A stretch of 64,000 bases of DNA from Clostridia bacterium UC5.1-1D10 (GTDB taxonomy: Bacteria > Bacillota > Clostridia > Lachnospirales > Anaerotignaceae): NCBI GenBank assembly GCA_001304995.1, contig BBZU01000010.1:1-64000 (forward strand), written 5' to 3'. A program made the translations under genes and the position numbers. This document shows, piece after piece, positions 53,034 to 61,693 of the stretch (position 1 is the stretch's first letter; the number at the start of each line of letters is the position of its first letter). Below the pieces are notes generated by a model that did no database searches, was not told where the DNA came from, and was given only the letters and a program-made list of their open reading frames with translations.

Positions 53034-53794
53034 ACTGCATCCCTTTCCTCATAACTGCGGATATAAATTTCCGAAAATGTTCCCTGCTGGGTGATTTGTA
53101 CTTCTTTCCGTTTGATCAGTTCCAGCAGTGCCAAAAAGGTCACAACTTTTTCCATTTTTCTGGATTTTCTGCGAAAGATGCCGAAAAATGTAATCTGGGG
53201 CTGCAAAATCAGCAGATCCCGGATATAGTCCATTTTATCCTGAATGGTAAACAGATCCCGTTCCACTGCCCGAAAAGAGCTGCGGACATGGTCTACTTTA
53301 GATTCTTTTCGCTGCATGACTTCCTGAAACGCCAGATACAAATCCTCCATGGTCACGCCCATGAGGAAGTCTTCCAAAGGCTGATCTTCTTCCCTGCGCA
53401 GTTTCGCAATGGCTTTATCCGCAGGTTTATACAGCAGTCTGGCAGCTTCTTCCGCCCTTACCTTCCATTCTGCCGTTACGCCCTTGATCTTCTTATATTC
53501 CAGCAGACGTTCCACCAGTTCCGCGCGGGGGTCTGGCCCTTCTTCCTCAGCTTCTTTCTTAGGTTTCGGCAACAGCAGCTTGCTTTTGATTTCCAAAAGA
53601 GTTGCCGCCATCACCAGAAATTCGCTCATACCATCCATGTTGCGGTCTTCCGCCGCATCCAGATAGGCAAGATACTGATCTGTCAAAGAAGCGATGGGGA
53701 TATCGTAAATATCAATTTCATTTTTCTCGATCAGATGATACAGCAAATCCATGGGCCCTTCAAAGGCATCCAGCCGTATGGTCACTTGTTCCAT
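53030..53794 (-). CDS. scpA: ScpA, segregation and condensation protein A (kleisin)
   Basis: A 254-residue kleisin: IRLDAFEGPMDLLYHLIEKN, EIDIYDIPIASLTDQYLAYL, MAATLLEIKSKLLLPKPKKE and the C-terminal winged helix VTFLALLELIKRKEVQITQQ. It bridges the two SMC heads. It begins 12 bp downstream of the site-2 protease-like gene and is translationally coupled to scpB. Confidence 0.96.
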   Translation of the reverse strand: MEQVTIRLDAFEGPMDLLYHLIEKNEIDIYDIPIASLTDQYLAYLDAAEDRNMDGMSEFLVMAATLLEIKSKLLLPKPKKEAEEEGPDPRAELVERLLEYKKIKGVTAEWKVRAEEAARLLYKPADKAIAKLRREEDQPLEDFLMGVTMEDLYLAFQEVMQRKESKVDHVRSSFRAVERDLFTIQDKMDYIRDLLILQPQITFFGIFRRKSRKMEKVVTFLALLELIKRKEVQITQQGTFSEIYIRSYEERDAV

Positions 53795-53806
53795 AGTTTC
53801 ACTTCC

Positions 53807-54422
53807 TTACAGAATAAAGAACAGATGCCCCAAAAACTGAATGACACCATAAGTGATGGTACCGAAAATGTTTCCAAAGAAGCCCAAAAACAGCAGGAAC
53901 AGGAAAATCATCTGGATCATTTTTTCATACTGTAAATAGCTGTAATATTTATTCGCAGGCAATACCACAGAAAGCACTTTCACGCAGTCCATGGGAGATA
54001 CGGGCACAAGGTTGTATACTGCAATGCCCACGTTATAAAAGCAAAGATAATTCAGAATGTTTGCTACATGTGCGTTGACATTGCCGCCAAAATTCACATA
54101 TACGCCCAAAAATACCATACCCAGCAGCAGATTCACCACAGAGGGCAAAATGGCAACCAGCAAAGTGTCCCGTTTTCTGTTTTTGTAGTAGAGTCCACTG
54201 GTTTCCACAGGTTTCCCCCAGCCAAAGCCGCCTGTGTAAAACAGCAGCAAAAACCCGATGGGTTCAAAAATGTTTCAAAGGATTCAGTGTCAGTCTTCCC
54301 TGACTTTTGGGTAAGTTGTCCCCCATGGCGGAAGATGCCAACGCTCTGACAAATTCGTGCATGGTAGTGGCCACCAACAGCCCCGGAATGCTCCAAAGAA
54401 ATGCCAATAAATAGTTATTCAT
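53807..54422 (-). CDS. Site-2 protease-like membrane protein (M50 family), frameshifted and with altered zinc motif
   Basis: ATG 54422 (MNNYLLAFLWSIPGLLVATT) opens a multi-pass membrane protein of about 204 residues. The first frame ends at NPLKHF; removing one base from the run 54266-54270 gives NPLKHFEPIGFLLLFYTGGF, the normal continuation (GWGKPVETSGLYYKNRK). The fold and the scpA neighbourhood are those of clostridial M50 rhomboid-independent site-2 proteases. However, the HExxH zinc motif reads HEFVR and the usual PPLDG reads SPMDC, so proteolytic activity is doubtful. Confidence 0.75.
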
Positions 54423-54532
54423 GTATTCAATTCCTTTCTGTATCGGATTCCTTCCCTATGGTATGATACCAGACTTTCCGCGGCAAGTCAAATCAAGGGC
54501 TGTCCGTTTTTCGCAAAAATCTCTATTGTTTT

Positions 54533-54598
54533 TTGCAAAGTTCACTTGACATTTTTTGCAAAGCAAACTATACTAAAATTGCAAAGTGAGCTTTGCAA
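54533..54598 (+). promoter_or_regulatory. Promoter of the XRE operon with regularly spaced operator-like sites
   Basis: TTGACA (54546-54551), 17 bp, TATACT (54569-54574). TTGCAAAG occurs at 54533, 54556 and 54579, exactly 23 bp apart, and the last one forms a perfect palindrome with CTTTGCAA (54591-54598; spacer TGAG). The sites overlap both promoter boxes and the start region, as expected for repression by the XRE protein encoded 12 bp downstream. Confidence 0.7.
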
Positions 54599-54609
54599 AG
54601 GAGGTACCT

Positions 54610-54816
54610 ATGAAAACACGCATTCAAGAACTAAGAAAACAGCGCAAATTATCACAGGAGGAGCTGGCAAACCATGTAGGTGTTACCCGCCAGACCATCA
54701 CTTCTCTGGAAGTGGGCAAATACACCGCTTCTCTCCTCCTTGCTCATAAAATCGCCAAGTTTTTTGGCATGACCATTGAAGAAGTCTTTTTATTCGAGGA
54801 GGAGGATGAATCATGA
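54610..54816 (+). CDS. Small XRE-family repressor (HTH only)
   Basis: A 68-residue protein starting at ATG 54610 behind GGAGGTACCT. It is almost only an HTH_XRE domain: IQELRKQRKLSQEELANHVG, VTRQTITSLEVGKYTASLLL. The acidic end EVFLFEEEDES overlaps the next gene by 4 bp. It resembles small regulators (YgzD-like) that are paired with membrane proteins. It very likely binds the TTGCAAAG sites in its own promoter, forming an autoregulated three-gene operon. Confidence 0.88.
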   Translation: MKTRIQELRKQRKLSQEELANHVGVTRQTITSLEVGKYTASLLLAHKIAKFFGMTIEEVFLFEEEDES

Positions 54817-55247
54817 ATTTTGAAAAGAAACTAAAAATACAGCTTGCCTGCGGTATTCTCTGGATTTGCTTAGGCGTATTGGCCTGTGTGGCAGCCTTCA
54901 GCGGAAAAGTTTCCTCTGGTTATCCCTTCACCTATTGCGCAGGCACCGGCGGCGGACTCATTGCCACGGGCTTCATCCAGATCATCAAGTCCATTCGCCT
55001 TTTAAAAAATGAATCCCTGCGGAAAAAAGAAAAAATCCGACTCTATGACGAGCGAAATATTTTCATTCAGAAGCAGATTTACAGCCTGCATAGCCTGTTT
55101 TCACTGGTTCTGCTCTATGTAGCGACCCTTTGGGCAGCTTTGCAGAGACCGGAACTGCTGATTCCTTTCCTGTTGCTGATGCTGGCAGATGTGGCACTGC
55201 TATTTTTGGCTGCCATTTACTGCAACATCCGCAATTCTTGTGAATAA
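54813..55247 (+). CDS. Membrane protein of unknown function, DERNIFI family (first paralogue)
   Basis: A 144-residue protein with about four membrane segments (LACGILWICLGVLACVAAF; AGTGGGLIATGFIQIIKSI; SLFSLVLLYVATLWAAL; FLLLMLADVALLFLAAIY). The cytoplasmic loop carries RLYDERNIFIQKQIYS. It is translationally coupled to the XRE repressor (ATGA overlap) and related to the next gene in layout and in the DERNIFI loop. It resembles DUF2178-type proteins found beside small XRE regulators; function unknown. Confidence 0.7.
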   Translation: MNFEKKLKIQLACGILWICLGVLACVAAFSGKVSSGYPFTYCAGTGGGLIATGFIQIIKSIRLLKNESLRKKEKIRLYDERNIFIQKQIYSLHSLFSLVLLYVATLWAALQRPELLIPFLLLMLADVALLFLAAIYCNIRNSCE

Positions 55248-55261
55248 AGGAGGTTATTTCC

Positions 55262-55684
55262 ATGAAACCTAAATCATTCGAGCAAAAACTGAAGCGGGAT
55301 ATGTATGCCATGGGCGTTCTGTTTTTGATTTTTGTGGCAGTCTTCATTCTGACAAAAATGGGGATCTTACCAGAATCCCCTTTTTCTTCCCTTGGATTCA
55401 GCGGCGCCATCTGTTCCGGCGTCCAGCTTGTCCGCATGGATACACTCCTGCGTGACGAAGAAAAGCGGGCACAAGCGGAAGTTTCCCGGACGGATGAACG
55501 GAACATTTTCATTGAAAAACAGGCATATAGTGCCTACACCATGCTTTCTATGTTTGGTCTGTTTGCCGCCATTCTGATCTGTGGTTTTGTGGCACCTCAA
55601 TATGCAAAAACACTGTCTTGGGTGCTGTCAGGGAATGCTGTGATTATAGTTGGATGTCTCTTCTACTATTCTAAAAAATACTGA
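55262..55684 (+). CDS. Membrane protein of unknown function, DERNIFI family (second paralogue)
   Basis: A 140-residue protein starting behind AAAGGAGG. It has the same plan as its neighbour: an amphipathic start KPKSFEQKLKRDM, two membrane segments (VLFLIFVAVFILT; SSLGFSGAICSGVQLV), a charged loop with SRTDERNIFIEKQAYSAY, then two more segments (LSMFGLFAAILICGFVA; WVLSGNAVIIVGCLFYY). The pair probably arose by duplication and may form a heteromer. It ends the XRE operon at a bidirectional terminator. Confidence 0.7.
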   Translation: MKPKSFEQKLKRDMYAMGVLFLIFVAVFILTKMGILPESPFSSLGFSGAICSGVQLVRMDTLLRDEEKRAQAEVSRTDERNIFIEKQAYSAYTMLSMFGLFAAILICGFVAPQYAKTLSWVLSGNAVIIVGCLFYYSKKY

Positions 55685-55697
55685 TTTCATCAATCAG

Positions 55698-55738
55698 AAA
55701 AAGGCTTTGAAGTTCTCATACTTCAAAGCCTTTCTTTT
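55698..55738. terminator. Bidirectional terminator between the XRE operon and dacF
   Basis: AAAGGCTTTGAAG (55700-55712) pairs with CTTCAAAGCCTTT (55721-55733), 8-nt loop, A/T tracts. Confidence 0.9.
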
Positions 55739-55742
55739 TGCC

Positions 55743-56918
55743 TTAACACCATCCTGCCAGCATCCGCCGCAGCATGGTATCCATATTTGCCTTTGCCACA
55801 TCTTCTCCAGCAGTCAGTTCCACACGACCCACTTCTTCTCCGTCACGAAGATACACCAATTCTCCAACCTTTGTACCTGCTTCCACAGGTGCTGAAACCG
55901 CTGGCAAAAGTTCTGTTCTGGTTTCCCATTGGGCTTCCTTTCCCTTGGGCACCAATACGGATATTTCTTCCGCCACTACCGCTTCTACCGTATCCGTCAT
56001 GCCTTTTTCCACAGGTACTTCTCCCATGACATAGCCTTTTTCCCGTCCTTTTTCTATGGCGTAATTGGCAAAACCATAGTCCAAAAGCTGCATCACTTCT
56101 CGAAACCGGACTTTATAATCCGGCGCAGCCATAACAACAGCAATGAGCCCCATGCCATCCCGTTCTGCTGTTCCTGACAAACAGTACAGCGCATTGCCTG
56201 TGGAGCCGGTTTTCAAACCCGTTGCACCATCATACCATTGAATCAGTTTATTGGTATTGGTCAAACCAAAGGTTTCTTCTCCTCGTCTTGTTTTATGTAC
56301 GATGCTGTCCTGCCATGTGGTGGTATACTCTTTGATCTCCGGGAAATTCTCCATCAACTCCCGGCTCATAAGGGCAATGTCGTAAGCACTGGAAACATGC
56401 CCTTCTGTATCCAAACCACAGGCATTGACAAAGTTCGTATCCTCCATACCCAATTCCTTTGCTCGTTCATTCATTTTCTGCACAAAAGCTTCCTCACTGC
56501 CCGCCAGAAATTCCGCCATGGCAACAGCCGCATCATTGGCAGAAGCAATGGCAATGGATTTTGTCATGTCTGCCGCTGTCTGGGTTTCCCCTTCTTCCAG
56601 AAACACCTGAGAACCGCCCATAGATGCCGCATGTTCGCTGACCTGCACCGTATCCGTCCAGTCAAACTTCCCATCCCGTTCTCCTTCATAAATGAGCAGC
56701 AATGTCATAACTTTCGTGACACTGGCAGGTGGCAGGGCTTCATGACTGTTCTGTTCATACAAAATAGTGCCCGTATCTTCTTCCATCAGCAGAGCGCTTT
56801 TGGAAGTCAATCCAAGATCTGTCAGATTTTCATACTGCTTTTCTGCCGCCAATGCAGGCAAACAGCAGCCAACACAAAAAACCAACGTTAAGACTGCTGT
56901 CAAAACTCTATGCCTCAT
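55743..56918 (-). CDS. dacF: D-alanyl-D-alanine carboxypeptidase, DacF-like
   Basis: A 391-residue secreted class A carboxypeptidase; ATG 56918 behind GGAGGAAAAATAC, signal peptide MRHRVLTAVLTLVFCVGCCL. Motifs: SxxK in PPASVTKVMTLLL, SAN in ASANDAAVAMAEF, KTG in GLKTGSTGNALYC, followed by the PBP5_C domain (EAQWETRTELLPAV). DacF-type enzymes adjust cross-linking and in spore formers are linked to the forespore cortex. Different from the paralogue at 50947-52113. Confidence 0.92.
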   Translation of the reverse strand: MRHRVLTAVLTLVFCVGCCLPALAAEKQYENLTDLGLTSKSALLMEEDTGTILYEQNSHEALPPASVTKVMTLLLIYEGERDGKFDWTDTVQVSEHAASMGGSQVFLEEGETQTAADMTKSIAIASANDAAVAMAEFLAGSEEAFVQKMNERAKELGMEDTNFVNACGLDTEGHVSSAYDIALMSRELMENFPEIKEYTTTWQDSIVHKTRRGEETFGLTNTNKLIQWYDGATGLKTGSTGNALYCLSGTAERDGMGLIAVVMAAPDYKVRFREVMQLLDYGFANYAIEKGREKGYVMGEVPVEKGMTDTVEAVVAEEISVLVPKGKEAQWETRTELLPAVSAPVEAGTKVGELVYLRDGEEVGRVELTAGEDVAKANMDTMLRRMLAGWC

Positions 56919-56982
56919 GTATTTTTCCTCCGTATTCGTCATTACTAAACTTTATGTCCGAATCCTTCGGGATATGTCTGTT

Positions 56983-57672
56983 TTACAATTCCACAGGCAC
57001 AGGTGCATCCAGACAGAAGCCTGTTTCCCACACCTTACAGTCATAAGCCAGTACTTTTACCCCTGCCTGAGCCGCCTTTCGCAATGCTTCCGCAAACTTC
57101 GGGTCACGGGCTTCATGGGGACGGAAAACAGAAACACCTTTCATCTGCACCAGAAACAGCACCGCGCTTTCATAGCCTTTTTCCACTGCTTCCGCCAGTT
57201 CCAGCAAATGTTTTGCGCCTCTCTCTGTGGGAGCATCAGGAAACATGGCAACACCATCTTCCTCCAGCGTTACCCCTTTTACTTCCAGAAAGCCTTTCCG
57301 CTCGCCCGCTTCATAATACACATCAAAACGGGAACCGCCAAATTTCACTTCCCGTTTCACAAAGGTCACTTCACCGATTTCCTGTATTTTTCCTTCTGCC
57401 AAAGCCTCCGCCGCTACGGCATTTGGTGCCTGTGAATCCATATTCACCAGCATATCGCCCTTGTAAACAGCCACAAGGGAATGCTTTGTTTTCCGGTTTG
57501 CATTGCTGCTTTCCTCCAGAAATACCCTTGCCCCTTCCTGCAATAATTCCCGGCATCTTCCCGTATTTTTTACATGCACCAGTTCCCGTTCCCCGTCCAG
57601 TTCCACTTCCGCCAGAAAACGATTGGGGCGTTTGTAAAATACAGCTTCTCTGATTTGATTCTGATATTCCAT
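56983..57672 (-). CDS. sfsA: SfsA-type nuclease (sugar fermentation stimulation protein homolog)
   Basis: A 229-residue protein: MEYQNQIREAVFYKRPNRFL, VHVKNTGRCRELLQEGARVF, VKFGGSRFDVYYEAGERKGF, LEVKGVTLEEDGVAMFPDAP, TERGAKHLLELAEAVEKG. These match SfsA, now known as a DNA/RNA nuclease with a PD-(D/E)XK-like core; older literature ties it to maltose metabolism. Full length. It lies 64 bp upstream of dacF on the same strand. Confidence 0.92.
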   Translation of the reverse strand: MEYQNQIREAVFYKRPNRFLAEVELDGERELVHVKNTGRCRELLQEGARVFLEESSNANRKTKHSLVAVYKGDMLVNMDSQAPNAVAAEALAEGKIQEIGEVTFVKREVKFGGSRFDVYYEAGERKGFLEVKGVTLEEDGVAMFPDAPTERGAKHLLELAEAVEKGYESAVLFLVQMKGVSVFRPHEARDPKFAEALRKAAQAGVKVLAYDCKVWETGFCLDAPVPVEL

Positions 57673-57726
57673 TTGGTTCCTCTTTTCTATGTAATGAGAG
57701 GTTTCCCTCTCAATGAAGTTTTCCGT

Positions 57727-58260
57727 TTAATAATTGGTCGCTTTCCGTTCAAAATATGCTTTGGGATGTTTGCAGACAGGACATGCTTCCGGCGGCACTT
57801 CTCCCACATGCACATGTCCGCAGTTGCGGCATACCCATACAGTTTTGGCATCATCCTTAAACACCTGGTCATTTTTGATTCTTTCCAGCAGCAGAGCATA
57901 TCTTGCTTCATGCTCTTTTTCCACAGACGCCAGATTCTGGAAAAACATGGCGATTTCCGGATAACCTTCGTCTTTGGCAATGGTGCTCATATCCTGATAA
58001 ATGGTTGTCCATTCCTCATGTTCCCCCGCAACACCTGCGATCAGATTGGCTTCTGTGGTGCCAATGCCGTTAAGGAAACGGAAAATCTGTTTGGCATGCT
58101 GCCGTTCATTGTCTGCTGTTTCCTTGAAAATGGCGCCGATCTGTTCATAACCTTCTTTCTTCGCCTGACTGCTGTAAAAATCATATTTGTTGGCAGCCAT
58201 GGATTCCCCCGCAAATGCGGCAAGCAGATTTTGTTCTGTTCTTGTACCACTCAAGTTCAT
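57727..58260 (-). CDS. Rubrerythrin
   Basis: A 177-residue diiron protein that reduces hydrogen peroxide in anaerobes. The start is ATG 58260 (MNLSGTRTEQNLLAAFAGES) with GGGG 10 bp upstream; the frame is open further back but without sequence support. N-terminal ferritin-like four-helix bundle with metal-binding Glu residues (FAGESMAANKY, ETADNERQHAK, GEHEEWTTIY, SVEKEHEARY) and C-terminal rubredoxin domain (VCRNCGHVHVG ... CPVCKHPKAYFE). Stand-alone gene divergent to the ECF S component. Confidence 0.95.
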   Translation of the reverse strand: MNLSGTRTEQNLLAAFAGESMAANKYDFYSSQAKKEGYEQIGAIFKETADNERQHAKQIFRFLNGIGTTEANLIAGVAGEHEEWTTIYQDMSTIAKDEGYPEIAMFFQNLASVEKEHEARYALLLERIKNDQVFKDDAKTVWVCRNCGHVHVGEVPPEACPVCKHPKAYFERKATNY

Positions 58261-58448
58261 ACCGTAAAAACCCCTTTCTGTCAAGTCCTTCTTTCTCAGT
58301 TTGTCCCCATTTTTCCAAAACATACATTTCCTCACACTGTTTTGAAAAAAAGCTGTTTTCTTGCAAAACCGTGTGGTATGATAAAAACCGATATTTAACA
58401 TCAAGAAAATTTTTACACTTTTTGCAATACAAAATTCAGGAGGTTTTT

Positions 58449-58979
58449 ATGAATCGATCCACAAAACAACTGACCGTCAGTGCCCTGCTTTTTGCGCTGG
58501 GCCTGGTACTTCCCTTTTTGACAGGACAAGTTCCACAGATTGGCAATATGCTGCTGCCCATGCACTTTCCTGTTTTTCTCTGCGCCTTTCTCTGTGGATG
58601 GCAGTATGCGCTGTTTTTAGGCTTTCTGCTGCCCATTTGCCGCAGTATGATCTTCGGCATGCCACACATGTTCCCCGTTGCCATTGCCATGGCATTTGAG
58701 CTGGCAGCCTATGGACTTATTGCAGGACTCATCTACGGACATTCCAAACAAAAATCCACTGCTTCTCTTTACATCGCCCTGATTTCTGCCATGATTTTAG
58801 GCCGTGTGGTATGGGGCATTGTGGAAGTTCTGCTGCTGGGTATTGGTGAAAACGCCTTCACTTGGCAGATGTTCCTTTCCGGTGCCTTACTGGAAGCCAT
58901 TCCCGGCATCATACCGCAATTGATCCTGATTCCCGGCATTCTGGTGGCACTGCGCCGCAGCGGACATTTTCCGCTTTGA
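58449..58979 (+). CDS. ECF transporter substrate-specific (S) component, vitamin-type
   Basis: A 176-residue protein with about six membrane segments. The start is ATG 58449 behind AGGAGG. The plan MNRSTKQLTVSALLFALGLV, NMLLPMHFPVFLCAFLCGW, RSMIFGMPHMFPVAIAMAFE, AYGLIAGLIYG matches ECF S components that pair with the shared EcfA/EcfT module. The ligand cannot be read from the sequence and no biosynthetic gene or riboswitch next to it gives a hint. The energy module is not in this window. Confidence 0.8.
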   Translation: MNRSTKQLTVSALLFALGLVLPFLTGQVPQIGNMLLPMHFPVFLCAFLCGWQYALFLGFLLPICRSMIFGMPHMFPVAIAMAFELAAYGLIAGLIYGHSKQKSTASLYIALISAMILGRVVWGIVEVLLLGIGENAFTWQMFLSGALLEAIPGIIPQLILIPGILVALRRSGHFPL

Positions 58980-58984
58980 TATTA

Positions 58985-59018
58985 AAAAAGACTATGGTGG
59001 TTCCCATAGTCTTTTTTT
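58985..59018. terminator. Bidirectional terminator between the ECF gene and hydF
   Basis: AAAAAGACTATGG pairs with CCATAGTCTTTTT around a 6-nt loop; A/T tracts on either side. Confidence 0.9.
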
Positions 59019-59021
59019 ATA

Positions 59022-60218
59022 TTAAATCAATGTATACAGCTTCGGAAAAATTTCGATACTCCGTTTCAAAATTCCTGTCATATATGCAATGGCAATGCCG
59101 TAATTGGTAAAAGGAATCCCTGCATCAGCAGCACATTTCTGGCGATATGCCACTTCCCGTTCATTGAGCATACAGCCTCCGCAATGGATCACCAGGCGAT
59201 ATGGAGATAAATCCTCTGGAAAATCTTTGCCGGAAGTATGCACCAATTCTAATTCCTTACCTGTATGCTGCCGCAGCCAACGAGGAATCTTCACAGTGCC
59301 GATATCCTCACACTGTCTGTGATGGGTGCAGCCCTCGCAAATCAGGACTTTATCCCCATCCTGCAATGTTTCTATGGCTGCTACGCCCTGCACTGCACCT
59401 TCCAAAAATCCTTTATACCGCGCCATGAGAATGGAAAAAGAAGTCAATGGAATATCCAACGGCGTATCCTTGCTGACTTGAGCAAATGCCTGACTGTCCG
59501 TAATGACCATGGCAGGCTTTTTTCCCAGACTTTCCAATGTGGTTTTCAGTGTATTTTCCTTCGTCACCACAGGAATGGCATCCGCTTCCAGCAAATCCCG
59601 AATGGTCTGCTGCTGGGGCAGGATGAGCCGTCCTTTTGGCGCAGAACTGTCGATGGGTGTCACCAGCACCACCAAATCTTCTGCCTTTACCAAGTCTCTT
59701 ACCAGCATCCGTTCCTTCTGGTTTTCTTTGCCCAATGCAGCAATGCGTTCTTTCAGTTCTTCAATGCCTGTTTTTTCCAGCGCACTGACTGCCACTTCGT
59801 TTTCTTTTGATAAAACGGGCATTTGCAGGTCGCTTTTGTTATAAGCAACAAGAAATGGAATCTGTTTTTCCTGAAATAAGCTCAGAAGTTCCTCATCTGC
59901 TTTCGTTTTCCCTGCCACACTGTCTACCACCAGAACAGCGCAGTCGATACGATTGAGAATCTGCTTTGTCCGCTTCACACGCTGCGCTCCCAGTCCTCCT
60001 TCATCATCAATACCAGGAGTATCAATGATTAGAACAGGGCCAAGGGGCAACAATTCCATGGCTTTTGTCACCGGGTCTGTGGTGGTACCTTTCACCGGGG
60101 AAACCACTGCCATTTCCTGATTGGTCACTGCGTTGACTAAGCTGGATTTGCCAGCGTTGCGGCAGCCAAAAAATCCAATTTGCACCCGTTCCGCGGATGG
60201 TGTATCCTGTAAACCCAT
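59022..60218 (-). CDS. hydF: HydF, GTPase scaffold for [FeFe]-hydrogenase H-cluster assembly
   Basis: A 398-residue protein. N-terminal Era-like GTPase (GFFGCRNAGKSSLVNAV, LIIDTPGIDDEGGLG, VAYNKSDLQMPV), middle dimerisation region, C-terminal iron-sulfur domain with CEGCTHHRQCED and VIHCGGCMLN. It collects the products of HydE and HydG into the 2Fe subcluster precursor and transfers it to the hydrogenase. ATG 60218 behind AGGAGG, 15 bp after the hydG stop; last gene of the maturation operon. Confidence 0.95.
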   Translation of the reverse strand: MGLQDTPSAERVQIGFFGCRNAGKSSLVNAVTNQEMAVVSPVKGTTTDPVTKAMELLPLGPVLIIDTPGIDDEGGLGAQRVKRTKQILNRIDCAVLVVDSVAGKTKADEELLSLFQEKQIPFLVAYNKSDLQMPVLSKENEVAVSALEKTGIEELKERIAALGKENQKERMLVRDLVKAEDLVVLVTPIDSSAPKGRLILPQQQTIRDLLEADAIPVVTKENTLKTTLESLGKKPAMVITDSQAFAQVSKDTPLDIPLTSFSILMARYKGFLEGAVQGVAAIETLQDGDKVLICEGCTHHRQCEDIGTVKIPRWLRQHTGKELELVHTSGKDFPEDLSPYRLVIHCGGCMLNEREVAYRQKCAADAGIPFTNYGIAIAYMTGILKRSIEIFPKLYTLI

Positions 60219-60233
60219 AAAAACCTCCTGCCT

Positions 60234-61651
60234 TTAGAATCGGAAATCCCGATTGCCTTTTTCGATTTCCTGCAAATGATGTACGGTAATTTCTCTGACT
60301 TTTTCTTTGGGAATATTCCCCAGTTCTTTCTGAATCAGCGCTTCCCCGATTTTCTTTGTATCCGGCGAAGCATAATCTTCCAGATATTCTTTCAGGGTCA
60401 TGAGGGCGTTGGGATGACAACAGTTCTGAATCTGTCCACTCTTACACAGGCTCATGAAGCGGTCACCAGTACGCCCTTCCCGATAGCATGCTGTACAGAA
60501 GCTTGGAATATAGTCCAAATCCATGAGCCAATGTACCACTTCATCCAATGATCGTTTATCGCTCACATCAAACTGTTCCGAATTTTCGTCTTCCGGTTCT
60601 TCTTCGCAGTAACCGCCTACGCTGGTACGGGAGCCGCCGCTGATCTGAGAAACGCCCAGATGCAGTGCACGTTCCCGGACTTCCTTGCTTTCTCTGGTGG
60701 AAATGATCATACCTGTGTAAGGCACCGCAATGCGGATGCAGGCAATGATTTTTGCAAAAATTTCATCATCAATGCCATTATCAAAAGCATTGGGATCGAT
60801 GTCGTCAGCACGTTTCACACGAGGTACACTGATGGTATGAGGGCCTACACCGTGAACGGCTTCCAGATGTTCCGCATGCATCAAAAGTCCCGCAAATTCA
60901 TAAGCATACCGTTCCAGACCAAAAAGCACCCCCAGACCTACATCGTCAATACCGCCTTCCATGGCTCTGTCCGTGGCTTCAGTATGATAGGCATAGTTGT
61001 GTTTCGGGCCTGTGGGATGGAGCTGTTCATAGCTTTCTTTATGATAAGTTTCCTGGAACAGGATGTATGTACCGATGCCAGCTTCTTTCAGCATCCGATA
61101 TTCTTCTACTGTGGTTGCCGCAATGTTCACATTCACTCGGCGGATGGCACCATTTTTATGCTGAATGGAATAAATGGTCTTAATACATTCCAGAATATAT
61201 TCAATGGGGTTATTCACCGGGTCTTCCCCAGCTTCCAGCGCCAGACGTTTATGCCCCATGTCCTGTAAAGCCATGACTTCTTTGACGATTTCTTCCTGTG
61301 TCAGTTTTTCCGAGCAATGTGTTTGTTTTTGGCATGATAAGGACAATACACACAGCCATTGACACAGTAATTGGACAGATACAAAGGCGCAAACATGACA
61401 ATACGATTGCCGTAAAAATCTTTTTTCAGCTGTTCTGCCAAAGCATAGATCTGCTGAATCTTATCAGGCATTTCGCAAGCCAGCAGTACAGATGCCTCTC
61501 TGTGAGAAAGGCCTTTGCGCAGTTTTGCCTTTTCCAAAATTGCGTCGATGAGTTTTTCATTGCTCTTGTTTTCCTGAGCATAAGCCAAAGTGTCCAGGAT
61601 TTCTTCGTGGGAGATAAATTCCTCCGCTTTCATTGATTTGGGATCATACAT
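60234..61651 (-). CDS. hydG: HydG, radical SAM tyrosine lyase for [FeFe]-hydrogenase maturation, frameshifted in this sequence
   Basis: Cleaves tyrosine to make the CO and cyanide ligands of the H-cluster. First frame: MYDPKSMKAEEFISHEEILD to the radical SAM motif CVNGCVYCPYHAKNKHI. One extra A at the run 61305-61309 joins ARKKLTQEEIVKEVMA. Second frame: LALEAGEDPVNNPIEYIL, NIAATTVEEYRMLKEAGIGT, TGPKHNYAYHTEATDRAMEG and the C-terminal cluster CTACYREGRTGDRF followed by CKSGQIQNCC. The repaired length of about 472 fits HydG. Between hydE and hydF in the operon. Confidence 0.95.
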
Positions 61652-61693
61652 ATTCTTTTCTTCCTTTCTTCTAGGTCAGATTTCTCTTTCCTG

